DNA of 64,000 nucleotides from Erigeron canadensis. Taxonomy: Eukaryota > Streptophyta > Magnoliopsida > Asterales > Asteraceae. Of this stretch, positions 12,571-23,184 are shown one piece after another. A program made the position numbers and the translations under genes. The notes beneath the pieces are model-generated. The model worked only from the letters and a program-made list of their open reading frames with translations, did not search any database and had not been told where the DNA came from. How positions within the stretch are numbered: position 1 is the first letter of the stretch; every line of letters begins with the position of its first letter. The stretch is taken from positions 18,168,501-18,232,500 of the forward strand of contig NC_057761.1 of NCBI RefSeq assembly GCF_010389155.1. Direction: 5' to 3'.

Positions 12571-13069
12571 AATAGAGGTATTCCTCTTGAAGATTGATGG
12601 ATACTTCTTGTTATAGTGTTAGACACAGATCTTTGTAGAGGAACAGCTCTCCCCTTTGGAGCAGTTGAGTCATTAATGGGGGTATACATGATATCATTAG
12701 TGGTGTAAACATAACATTCTTGCCGTAATGTATTTTTGAGATGTTATGCAATGCATGCATGCCCTGGGATGCTTGTAGTGGTTGCCTTATAAGTTATATA
12801 ACTGTAGTTGATGTTATTCTCTCTGAAAGTCGAGCATATATTTACAAGCTTGATTCATGTCTCTTTTGGAAAACTTGAATCATTAGTGGTGTAAACAATG
12901 ATATCATTAACATAGTTGTCATCTTCCTTTACCATGAATGGGTGACAGGGTTGCCTTTAAAAGGGTTAATCACTTAATGCAGAATAGGTGAACTTTCTCA
13001 AATGACTTTCTACATGGGTAAAATCTCTAAAGATAGGTTTTTAGGCCTCAGATTGTTCAAATAATTTAA
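12571..13069 (+). other. 3' flank of the RPAP3-like gene
   Basis: Probably the 3' UTR and spacer. The phrase 'atcattagtggtgtaaaca' occurs twice (about 12696 and 12881), indicating a small local duplication. No clear AATAAA signal and no ORF. Confidence 0.4.
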
Positions 13070-13515
13070 AGTTTGACCCATCATACGACCTTCGGTGAGT
13101 CATCCTTATACAATAGACCAATAGTTGATTTTTCCCGTTACACCTTTGTTTGGATTGCGCTAGATCCTTGTTTAGCGGCCATCTGGGGCATAAGTTTCTT
13201 CATTTAGGTACATGTTCCAAGATTCTTTAGAACAAGTTTGTTATGCTTTATAGCAATCCTCTTCAACTGGTGTTTAAAACATTAAATATTCAACCAAGAC
13301 AAGTTAATTGTAAACGGCTTGCTTAAATTAAGCAGAATATACCTATCTCTGCTACAGCACAACATAGATCTCAAGAACTTGTCTTGTTGAGCAAACTCAT
13401 TCTTTTGGTTCCAGATTTACACTACGTTTCTTACATTACAGCTACAAGAATCCAAATATGATGAACGGTGTGTACCATATGCAGCTCTAAAATGTACAAT
13501 GAGGAACTAGTAAGC
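13070..13515 (+). pseudogene. Fragment of the riboflavin kinase gene 3' end
   Basis: This plus-strand stretch is collinear with the reverse complement of the 3' ends of the copies at 23.1-23.5 kb and 39.2-39.6 kb. Shared blocks include 'atagttgatttttccc', 'catctgggg', the last-exon start 'agcaatcctcttcaactg' (about 13252-13269) and 'acagctacaagaatccaaatat' (about 13438-13459). The last exon is recognisable at about 13254-13370, but in-frame stops and small indels destroy it. It lies in inverted orientation relative to the other two copies, next to the 3' end of the RPAP3-like gene. No upstream kinase or phosphatase exon is present. Confidence 0.75.
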
Positions 13516-13739
13516 TTTTATTTGATTTAGTTAATGCTTGTTGTAGTTGAAAAGTGGTTTAGGATCATTTTTATTTATACGGTCTTTCATGATCGTTGAG
13601 CTTTTGTTGCATGGGTTGGAACAGATAAGGGGTTCGAACATAATTAAATATAAAATACACTGAAAGTTTAAATAGATGTGGTTTTGATTTGGTGGCAAAT
13701 CACACCATATATATTTAAGCTGTGGGCCAATATGCATAT

Positions 13740-13930
13740 AATGAGGGGTTTGCTCCCCGTGTTTGGGATTCCTAAAGTTATTTATAATTTTTATAACTTT
13801 AGGGGTAAAATTGTTAATCTCTAACCCTTAAATTAAAATTAAGGGTCAAAATTCAAAGATGATCTTTGAATTTTGACATTTGATTTCAATCACAACATTT
13901 TAGTTGTCATGTTGACTAACTTTGACACAT
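13740..13930. repeat. MITE-like foldback
   Basis: The core is a perfect inverted repeat with 15-base arms (13846-13860 and 13862-13876) and a one-base loop. Surrounding words ('ataactttagg', 'cccttaaatt', 'catgttgactaact') recur in the same order in the element near 29.47-29.66 kb, so the two are copies of one family. Outer ends are not certain. Confidence 0.45.
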
Positions 13931-14366
13931 AAATCATCATGCACAAAGTATATGGAACAATATACAATACGTCAAAACTTAAATCCCGTGGCAAAGTGCG
14001 GGTAATGATACTAATGTTTAATCTACAATTTACATTTATGTTATATTATATTATATATTATAAAACTAATTGCATATTTTGGTCCTCGGGTTACCATTTT
14101 TTGCATGTTTGGTCCAAATTCTTCATTTGTTGTATTTTTGGAGCCAAAAGTGTGCATTTTTTGCAAGAATGATCCAATTTAACGATTCCGTCAGTTATTA
14201 GCCGTTAAGTGGATCATGTGCATGTCATGTTAGGGGTACTATCGTTTTTTTACACAAATATGGACTAATCTAGCAACTAATTTCATACACATCTTATCTC
14301 CAAACATATACACACACATCATATCAACACATAATCTCGTACTCTTCCTTAAAAATCCCAACATAT
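13931..14366. other. Spacer with dispersed-repeat character
   Basis: No gene. The stretch 14065-14250 ('tttggtcctcggg...cgttaagtgg...catgtcatgttagggg') has the look of a common plant dispersed repeat; I cannot assign it to a family. Confidence 0.3.
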
Positions 14367-14582
14367 AGGGAATATGCGGTTGTTAGGCACCTAAGTTGGG
14401 TAAAAAACCCAACTTAGGTGAGTATGGGCTGTTATCCACCCAACTTGGGTGAAAAACCCCTCACATACCAATATTTTAATATTTTGAATAAATGCTTGGC
14501 CCCCCATGATTTTTATGGTTTAAAAAAAGGTATGTGAGGGGTTTTTCACTCGACTTAGGTGCCTAAAGCCTTATATTCCCTT
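14367..14582. mobile_element. MITE with inverted ends
   Basis: The left end GGGAATATGCGG...TTAGGCACCTAAGT and the right end (reverse complement GGGAATATAAGG...TTAGGCACCTAAGT) are inverted repeats. A second inverted pair lies inside: 'gtgaaaaacccctcacatacc' near 14450-14470 and its complement near 14530-14550. About 215 bp with no coding capacity. The superfamily is not clear from the ends. Confidence 0.55.
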
Positions 14583-15788
14583 CCCCCATATATATATATA
14601 TATACATCTATCATATATATTCTAGCAATCTACTCAAAAACAATGTCACACAACTATGAAAAGAAAAGAAAAGATGGCCCAGATAGAAGTGGATGTTTCC
14701 AAGGTTGTTGACCCCGGTTAATCGGTTTCTAATTATCTTCACTTTGTCCTCTAATTTTTAACGTCTCTTTGGAGAGAGATTTTGTGAAGGCGGTGATAGC
14801 TATGGAGAAGATACAGATATGATACGGTGGTGATGCTACAAGTATGCTACGGTGGTGACCGGCACTGAAGGTGGAGGCGCTAGGGTTTTGGTTGCGGGGT
14901 GGGAGGCATTATAGAGATAGATCCAGATACGGTGGTGGTGCTATAAATATGCTATGGTGGTGACCGACACTGGAGGTGGCGGCATGCTTGCGTTAGGGTT
15001 TTCCTGGCAGGTGGGAGACATTGAATAGATAGATTCAGATACGATGCTGGTGGGTGGCTCTTCCTCTTGCTATAAACCCAATAGTTCGACGACTTTTCTT
15101 CTTTTTCTTCTTCTTGTTGGAAATCCAATAGTCCGATATGGCGAAGGCTAGGGTTTCAAGTGGTGGTGGTCAGGTGCATCTTGGTGGTGTGGGGGAAGAC
15201 TACCGGTGGTGGTGAAGAATTGTGGCTACAGTAATTAGGTAAACGAAGGTGAGATTGGTGGAGGAATTTAATTGGATTGAAAATCTTGATAATGATGGAG
15301 GAAACCCCCATCAAGATGGTTTTAGATATGCATGTATTGATGAATTACTCTTTGTTTGTAAAGGTGAAAAAATTATATAAATGATTTTTTATTACTAATA
15401 ACTAGTTCCAAATTTAATATATATATATATATATAAGTATTATATATAGATATAATTGATGTTGATATGATGTATGTGTATGTGTTTGGAGAAAATATGT
15501 TTGGGGAAGAAACTGTGTAATTAAAAAACAAAAAAAAGTTAATAAAGATTGAGTTAGTTGCAAGATTGATCCATATTTGTGTAAAAAGACGATATTACCC
15601 AAAGTTAATAAAAATTGAGTTAGTTGTAATTTCGGACTTATCGTGATTACATACTTACACATTTATAAGTTAACTCTTCATCAAACACTTTCCTGGTTGA
15701 ATATAAAAAAAACGTATGGCTAAGTCACAATTACGGTTTAAGTCTAGGCATCCTAAATATAAAGGAAAACCTAAATCCCTAAAATCTC
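14583..15788. other. Intergenic, with a tandem repeat at 14810-15035
   Basis: A unit of about 115-120 bp ('gatacggtggtg...ctatggtggtgaccg...ctagggtttt...gtgggag') is present twice, about 14810-14925 and 14926-15035, with diverged parts following. An (AT) run lies at 15418-15436. 'gattgagttagttgcaa' is repeated near 15547 and 15613. No supportable ORF. Confidence 0.45.
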
Positions 15789-15789
15789 G

Positions 15790-17907
15790 GCTCTGATACC
15801 ACTTGAAAGGACTCAACCCAAATAGACCTTAAGTATTGAAACACAAAACTTTTATGTCTTATACTTAGAAAAATACGGTCATTTTTCATGAAAAATCAAA
15901 AAATTTCAAATCGAGAAAAGACACTTGAAATGTTATTAAAATGATGTAAGTAGACTACTATGCAAGTTTCAGGACCCAAAAAGGTCAAACGAAGGTTCGA
16001 CAAAAAGTGAGTGACGAAGTGAGTAGAGCGCGTTCGATGGAGGACTACATCGAACGTGCTTTGTCTCTCAGCGAACGCGCTTTTGACACACACCACGCGC
16101 TTTCTGTTGAACTACAAAAACTTTCTTCATGACATTTTAAAACATTTCTACTCAAATACAAACTTTCCATTACCAATCACTGATCCAAATTGAATATAAT
16201 CACTTCACTAAACATTTTAAAAGCTTTCAAAAAGTTCAAGAGAGAGTTTACAACGAAATGGGTCATTTACCTGTTTTGCCAAATGCTTCAAAGTTAGCTT
16301 TTTACATCAAGATTCAAAAGACCATGTAACATATCTATTTGCAGAAATACATGTTCATCATTGATAAATATATGCACCCATTGTACCAAGAGATGTAACG
16401 AGGTGGAATCACTAAGTATCTATGAAATACCATTCTTTCGCATATGCCCCAAATACCTTCAAGATTACTAACCACCTTCAAAACACTACTAGTCAATCAC
16501 TTGTTCCCACTTCCGGAACCTATAAGAATGTAAACAACTAAAGGAATAAGCTTATGCTTAGTGAGTACGTTTATATACAAATATGTACATATTGAAAACT
16601 ATACATAAGGATAGGGTATAGAACTATATTACCACACAAACATCTCCAAATACCTTCAAATCAACACCCAATATGTGAAACCATATAATCAATCAACCAA
16701 ATGAAACATATTAACCAACAATCAAATCACATTGCCACATCCCATATGGTCTTATATTAACTTATCTATATACCCATCATTATACCATGGGTCTCAATTC
16801 TTGCAACTTTACACCATTACACAATTTATATACTTCTATGCGTTCAAACAACCATCTAAACACTTTATACACATCCAAATCACATTGCCATACCCCGTAT
16901 GGTCTTTATCCCATCATCTAAATACGTCTTATAGATTCTACCATCATTATGTAATTGAACCAACATGTGAATAATCATATATAAAGATACTCACCTCAAT
17001 GACGAACAATCAAGTCCACAATGATCACATGAACACCTATTATCACTTTCAACCTAGCAATAACACCACTGCATATAAGGCCATCTATTAATCCATCACA
17101 TACAAGACTATCTATCCATAACCACTAATTGCACTATCATTCTTTTACCCAAATGCTTCCCATTATAATTTTAGGTTGGTTCTTTACGAAATCTCATTTT
17201 ATCTACCACAATGTGGTCATCCGTCTCATTACTTGAAATTACTCAATCGTCCTTTTGACCCTAAAGATCACCAACAACTTTTATCAAAATTATTCATACA
17301 ATACTACAATAAAATAACAATTTACAAGTGGGAATTAAGGAAGCTATTACAAAATCACCATCTCACTCAAAATCCCCAATTCTATCAAAGTTGAAGAACC
17401 TTAGCTTGAATTTAATCAAAAAAGATGTATTTCTCTAAAATCCCCAAATCAATTGAATTGCATGAACCCTAATTGAAATGAATCCCCAAAATCCATTTTG
17501 CTAGAAATCCCCAATTCAACTGGTATCTATGAACCTTAAATTTCCCAAAGCACATAATAATCAAAATCATATCTTAAAGGATAACAAAAAGGAAAATTAA
17601 CTAGTCTTCTTTCTCATTCCTCCTCTTGATTTTCGGCCACATACACCATCAACACCAAATCTCCCAAGTTTACTTTCTAGTAAATTGAATGTTATTATTA
17701 TTGTGATTGTTATTCACTTTCTTGAATTTGTTTAATTGAAAGAGTGAAATTGATTGAATGGAGTAGAAAGGAGGTTAAAGAAGATGATAGAAGTGTTAAT
17801 GAAATTATAGCCTCGTTACTCAAATTTGAATACTAGGAAATTATTTTAAAGGCAAAAACTATAATAAAAATATTAAAATTTATATTTTAAAAATATTTGG
17901 GGTGTTA
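15790..17907 (-). mobile_element. Decayed Ty3/gypsy LTR with primer-binding site
   Basis: On the minus strand the LTR begins TATAACACCCC at 17907 (normally TGTAACACCCC). It contains the family's 'actcact...cttatAGGT' block near 16525-16565. The primer site TGGTATCAGAGC, complementary to initiator tRNA-Met, lies at 15790-15801. The LTR 3' end is uncertain: either about 15803, or the 'cctcgttaca' at about 16394-16403, which resembles the end of the 1-1185 LTR. 'cacattgcca...tatggtctt' is tandemly repeated at about 16728 and 16881. No gag or pol follows. Confidence 0.55.
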
Positions 17908-18465
17908 TAAATAGTGAGGCTAGTTAGTTTTATAAAGGATTATAAATATTCATTGATACATAATTTAAAAGCTACTACGATTTAGACTTAATAACAACAT
18001 TACCCGGTTTTATATTAATAACTTAAGCTAATCACTAATTGTCGTTGCTACCACACAATGATGCTACCATCATTACCGTAATATCTCATGGGCATCTATT
18101 TAGTTTATAATAAAATATCTAGTTTAAAATTATATTATATAAAAAAAAAGTAGTTGTGGTATTAATGGTTTTAAGAAAACTAGCTGTAAAAAAAGCCAGT
18201 TTAAATTAAAGTAATTATACGTTTCGATCAAAAAGTTCTAATCACATTTTTCTCATCCCCATGTGAATAAGAAAACTCCAAAACTCCAAATGATGTTTTT
18301 GTCATTCTCTGGACACGTTTCTTACGCCTCAGTTTGTTCACCATTCCCATAATCCTATATATATATATATATATATATATGCATATATATCTCAGACATC
18401 TCCGCCAGAACTAGCTGTAGCAACCATTTCATTCTTCTTAAGCAATATATATATATATATCAACA
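17908..18465 (+). promoter_or_regulatory. Upstream region of the HD-like/TPR gene
   Basis: AT-rich spacer. Two (AT)n runs, at 18355-18380 and 18447-18461, lie 85-110 bp and just before the ATG. The first could act as the TATA region and the second lies in the presumed 5' UTR. No transposon is recognised. Confidence 0.4.
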
Positions 18466-21400
18466 ATGCCTACTTCATCCAACTCCACTATCCCTTCCAT
18501 AAACCAACTAAACGATCTTTTGGAATCCGCCAAGCCTTTCCTCCGTCAAGAATTTGAAAAAGCTGATGAAAAACTCCCTTCCTTGATCTCCATTTTACAG
18601 TCTGCAGGTGCTGGTGAGTGTTTCCATCGCCTAGGAACCTTCCTTGACCACCTCCTTCATGTTTACCGTATCATCAAACTCTGGAAAGCCCCTGATTGCG
18701 TCGCCCTCTGCGCACTTTTTCACTCTGTTTACTCCAATTCCTACAGCAACATTGTCCTTTTTGACCCTCAAACAACCGATGGTCGCCAAACTGTTCGCGA
18801 CCATATTGGGGACAATGCTGAGAGATTGGCCCATTTGTTCTGTATCCTTCACCGCCAATCTCTTATTCACAAACAAATAATGTGTCAATTTACTGAGGCA
18901 GAACTTATTGGAGAATACCTCCAAGAATCCAAGATTTCGTTGGCAAATGCGAACGAAAAAGGGATCTTCAGTAATGAAGAAAAATGGCGTAAAAAGATTC
19001 AGTCCCTTGTTCCTGAGAATGGAGTAATGGGAAGGCATTACAAAACAGGTGAAGAAATCACGGTTTCTAGAAGAATGATTGGTGTGTTTCTTCTCATGAC
19101 ATTAGCCGATATCAGTGAACAATATTTTGGTTTTCAAGACGTTTTATATGATAATTCAAACGGCCGTCTTGAGCTAATAGGATCTCGTTACGACACTTTG
19201 TATCCAGGGAATGGGAAACCGGGTTTATGGATGAATGCTGCATCCAGGATGGCTGCAGTTTACATGCTACTAGTGCGAGAAGAAACCATCCTCATGTGTG
19301 AAAACAAAAGGGGTTGTGGGAATCATAGAGACGAAGATATCGAGCTAGTTGTGACAACTCGTAATTTATTAACATCGGGTTAGTCTTAATCTCGTTTAAG
19401 CTTAGTCATTATCGTAATCTCGTCTAATTTAGACGGTCTTTGACGTGGAAAATATTAGACATTTAGACTTTTGATTTAGTTCAATTAGAAGTATCCTGAA
19501 GACGTAGACTATTAGCTATCTAGATGTATGCCGAGTCTTAAAAAAAAATAACTTTAAATAAATATATAAAAGTTATGTCTTGTACAAAATAATTAGACTG
19601 TCTAGACTTAATATTATAAAGTTTACCTTGACGAAACTTCATTGACTTGTCTTAATTTAAATAACACGAGGGAAAATACTTTTACTTTAAATTATAACCT
19701 TTCAGTCATACGGTATTTAATCGTAAGCATTTTACCAAATTAAGGGTTAAAAATACCAAGTTATGGCCACATGGGCCAAAATATTTTGTGAGGCAGGGAG
19801 TAAAACACCCAACCCTTCCCTCCTTTTCTTTTCTCCTGGTCGATCACACCCACAAGAAAACACACACACAAAACACTCTTGACACTAAATTCAGTCTTGG
19901 TAAGGAAATCAGAAGAGAAATTCAAAGGAAATAATCATCTTTCAATAATAATTAAGGTTTTGGCATCATCATCATCATCTTCTTCATTTTCTTCACTTAT
20001 ATCTTCAAGAACTTCAATTTTTGGTAAGTTGACTTATTTCTTCAAACTTTTGATTTGATTTAAATTCAATTAAGGGTTTGTTTCAGTTTTATTAATGGAA
20101 TTAGAAGCCTTTAAATTAAATGTAAATTTAGGGTTTTGATGATAAATGGAAATTTGGTTTGAAATGGGTCTTGAAATCAAAATGGTTGAATGGGTGAAAT
20201 GGTTAGCGATATGGGTTGTTCCCAGGTCTATTGAAGATGTTTATACTTGTTATAATGAAAGGAATTGAGTTGAAAACGATTTGGTTACGACAAATGGTCC
20301 AAAAACTGCACTTAAAACCCATTTTCACGAACAGCAAGAGCACGGCCTTTTACAGAGGCCGTCCTTTTTCAGAGCACGGCCCTTGTGTATGGCCCTTGTT
20401 GGGAGCACGACCTTTGACAAGAGCCGTCCTCATCAGCAAAGGCCGTCCTTCTCCTGGAATTTTTGTAACTTTTCCGTTTGGTTAGTCGTCGACTTCTAAT
20501 GATCCAAAACTTATTTACTAGTCTTATATCATCATAAAAAGAGTATCAAACTTGTTAAAACACACATTTAAACACTTTGATTTTCCATCCAAGTCTAGTG
20601 ACAAAAGATGAACTTGAGTTATGATATAGACTAACTAGTAAGTTGTATATTATGGACACTTGGTAATGACAATGTCAATGACGTTAGTAACTTGAGTCAA
20701 TTATATATTGAACATTAAATCACATTCTTGGTCATGGCATTCTAGGGTCTATAGCTAAGTAGTTGTACGTAGGATACTTGTCGTCGTGAGATTTGATCCT
20801 CGCCATTGGTACTCATATCCTAGGTTTTGGATAGACGTGGAGACTAGACTGCTCATTTTCTTGGACTACTCATACTTTTAGCTCTTTGATCGCTAAGGTG
20901 AGTTTATGGCGCCCTTTTTCCTTTTTACTTTGGGCCTGAAAAGCATGTACTGTTGTATACACGACTACTTTATAAATGATCTGTCTTTGTCTATGTCATG
21001 TGATTTGGCTACTTAAATCATTTGCCTTATGTTTGCCATGTTGACGGCTGTCTGAAAATGTGTATACACGTCTTATGAAATTTTGCTCTAGGTGACTTAG
21101 ACTTGCCATGTTGTCGGCTGACTAAATGTTTATGTGATTGACAGACTAAAATGTTCCCCTTATGTAGTTATTACCATTATGAGATCCTAATAGTTGTCTT
21201 GTCAGCTTTCGTATCTGACTGTCATAGTTCTGGTCCGCACCCCATTGTAGACGGGAGACCTGTGCGAGGTATTCTGGTGCGCACCCCACTTTAGACGGGA
21301 AATCCTGTGCGAGGCATATTAGTCATATTGTCGGACTTAGGTCTGGACTGTCATTATATATTGTCGGATTTTGCTCCCGGCTGTCTTGTCTTAAATAACT

Positions 21401-22228
21401 ACATGTCATTGTGTATTCTCAATGACGACTAAACTTTGGTCAAATACACTGTAAACTCACCAACTATTTCGATAGTTGATCCTCTCAAATTCATGCTTTT
21501 CAGGTAACCAACAGTAAGTCTTGGATCATCTTGGCATTATAGGACCATTCTTTTGACTTTGGACGTATAATTAGCGTCAGACATTGGAGGACTATATTGT
21601 TCTTAGTTCTAATTGTAATAGACGGTCCAAACATTTATCTTGTATTAAGTGGGCCCAATTCCATATATGGATGACTTGTATCCGTATTCTGGGGTCCACA
21701 TTTGAACGATTGTACTTGTATTAGACTTGTAATTGGTATTAAATGGATGTAATTTCTATTAGCCTTTGGTTAGTACGCAATTAGTTTGTTAACCCTGTAT
21801 TTCCGCTACAACGGGGTGTGACACTAGTGATCCCTCCGGTTTTTGAAAAGTGTAGCAAGATCCTTGATGCAAGTGATCAGATCAAGGCTAGGGATTTGTA
21901 TTGGGAGGTGGTTTGTGATGATGGGTGTGACCAGGTCAAGAAAGACAAGGGTGAGGAAATGTTGGCTAAGTGTATTGAGTTGAACCCATATGTGGGTGAG
22001 CCACATGTGTTGTTGGGTCAGTTTTATTTGAGCAAAGGCAGGTTTGAAGAGGGTGAAAAGGAGGTTGAAAAGGGTTTGAGTCTTTTGTTGGAATGGGGTT
22101 GTTCATGGGACAAAAGGATCTCATGGGAAGGCTGGGTGGCTTGGTGCAGGGTGATGTTGAACCAGGCTAAGGACAAGTCTTGGCCCCAAACTGCTTGGGG
22201 AGTCATTAACTTAGGGCTTGTCAATTAA
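18466..22228 (+). CDS. HD-like/TPR-like plant protein of unknown function
   Basis: Two exons, 18466-19378 and 21828-22228, join in frame (TCG G|TG ATC) to give 437 aa. The N-terminal 180 residues have an HD-like pattern (H62, H65 in FLDHLLHVY; FHSVYSN with H86), matching from memory the DUF6817-type domain of plant proteins that also carry a C-terminal TPR-like region. The C-terminus (DQIKARDLYWEVVCDDG; LLGQFYLSKGRFEEGEKEVEKG) looks like paired TPR helices. No signal peptide or membrane segment is seen. The 2449-bp intron has donor CGG|GTTAGT and acceptor CACTAG|TG, and its 3' part is a gypsy LTR ending four bases before the AG. The biochemical role is unknown. If the intron is not spliced, exon 1 ends at a TAG at 19381 (305 aa). 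Confidence 0.8.
19740..21823 (+). mobile_element. Solo gypsy LTR inside the intron
   Basis: The 3' terminus GGGGTGTGACA ends at 21823. Internal features match the other gypsy LTRs: a pyrimidine-rich leader near 19800-19840, and an 'actcaccaac...ttcaggt' block at 21447-21506. It also holds a 44-bp tandem repeat ('tctggt.cgcacccca...tgtgcgagg') at 21229-21272 and 21273-21317. No matching TGTCACACC start is visible, so the 5' limit is approximate or truncated. No primer site or gag follows: exon 2 starts directly. Confidence 0.6.
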
Positions 22229-22284
22229 GTAGCCTATGTTAGATTGTTGTGGTCAATGTATTGGTTGGGTTGGGTGTTGGTAAT

Positions 22285-22290
22285 AATAAA
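22285..22290 (+). terminator. Candidate poly(A) signal
   Basis: An AATAAA lies 57 bases after the stop codon of the HD-like/TPR gene. It is the canonical near-upstream signal; the cleavage site is unknown. Confidence 0.4.
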
Positions 22291-23184
22291 ATGATACTGA
22301 TAATAATAATAGAGCCCACTCAATTAAGTTTGTTCACAAGGGTTTGAGCCTTTTATATGTGTTCTTTGTTTTAGAGATATGTCAATTTATGTTTATTTTC
22401 GTTGGATTAATTGAGAGCAGAAACTTGATAAAAGTGTATATCACTTTATTTTATGGATGGAGGTTACAATTGTAACGGCTTATACCGGTCCTGATACTAA
22501 TGGTGTCGGCCCCGAAAATCACCAAAACATCATACCGTGTGAAGCTTTTGTATTGCTTTGATTCGATGTAAACCAGCAACCTATTCAGGAGACATGTTAG
22601 TTTAACCACAAAACCATATTTTACATGATCTTATACCCATCTCGTTTCCAGACCCGGTATACAAATTTGGTTGTAAGAAGCTCAGTTCTTCGAACAGTGA
22701 TAAAGTTTATTGTGGAATGTTAGCGCCTCCGCAATGAATGACTTGACCTTGCAGCTGGCATAACATTTGAGTGATCTTCCAATTCCTACTATAGTACTTT
22801 ATGCATGTTGGCCTACAGCTTAACCATACGTATATGGTTCACTGTGTGTTTTGGTACCAAACCAATTCCAATCCAAAACCAGATCTTTTTAGATGTTTCA
22901 TTATATTTAATTATCAATTATGTTCTGCAGGTCTCACCTGGTCAGTTCCAGCGAAGCTCAACGCTCAGAAAACAAATGCCCATATAGATAGTAACGATCC
23001 AAATTACAAAACCACTTCTCAGCTAGCTACAACAAACATTTAAATAAATGAAGTAAAAACTCACTAATTTCTCATTACATTTTGGAACAACAAATGGTAC
23101 ACAATGTTCATAATATTTGGATTTGTGACGTATAATCCTCAAACCAAAAGAATAGCTTTGCTCAACAAGACAAGTTATTGTAAT
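22291..23184. other. Convergent intergenic region
   Basis: This lies between two converging genes and probably includes both 3' UTRs. 'gcattctaaaa'-type words near 23080-23130 (tacattttgg, tacacaatgttcataatatttgg) recur at 39190-39230 and mark the edge of the riboflavin kinase duplication. No other gene is seen. Confidence 0.45.

Noticed and set aside
16732..17394. Plus-strand frames of 72-80 codons
   Set aside because: They lie antisense in a decayed gypsy LTR and show no conserved motif.
18631..19038. 135-codon minus-strand frame
   Set aside because: Antisense shadow of the HD-like/TPR gene exon 1.
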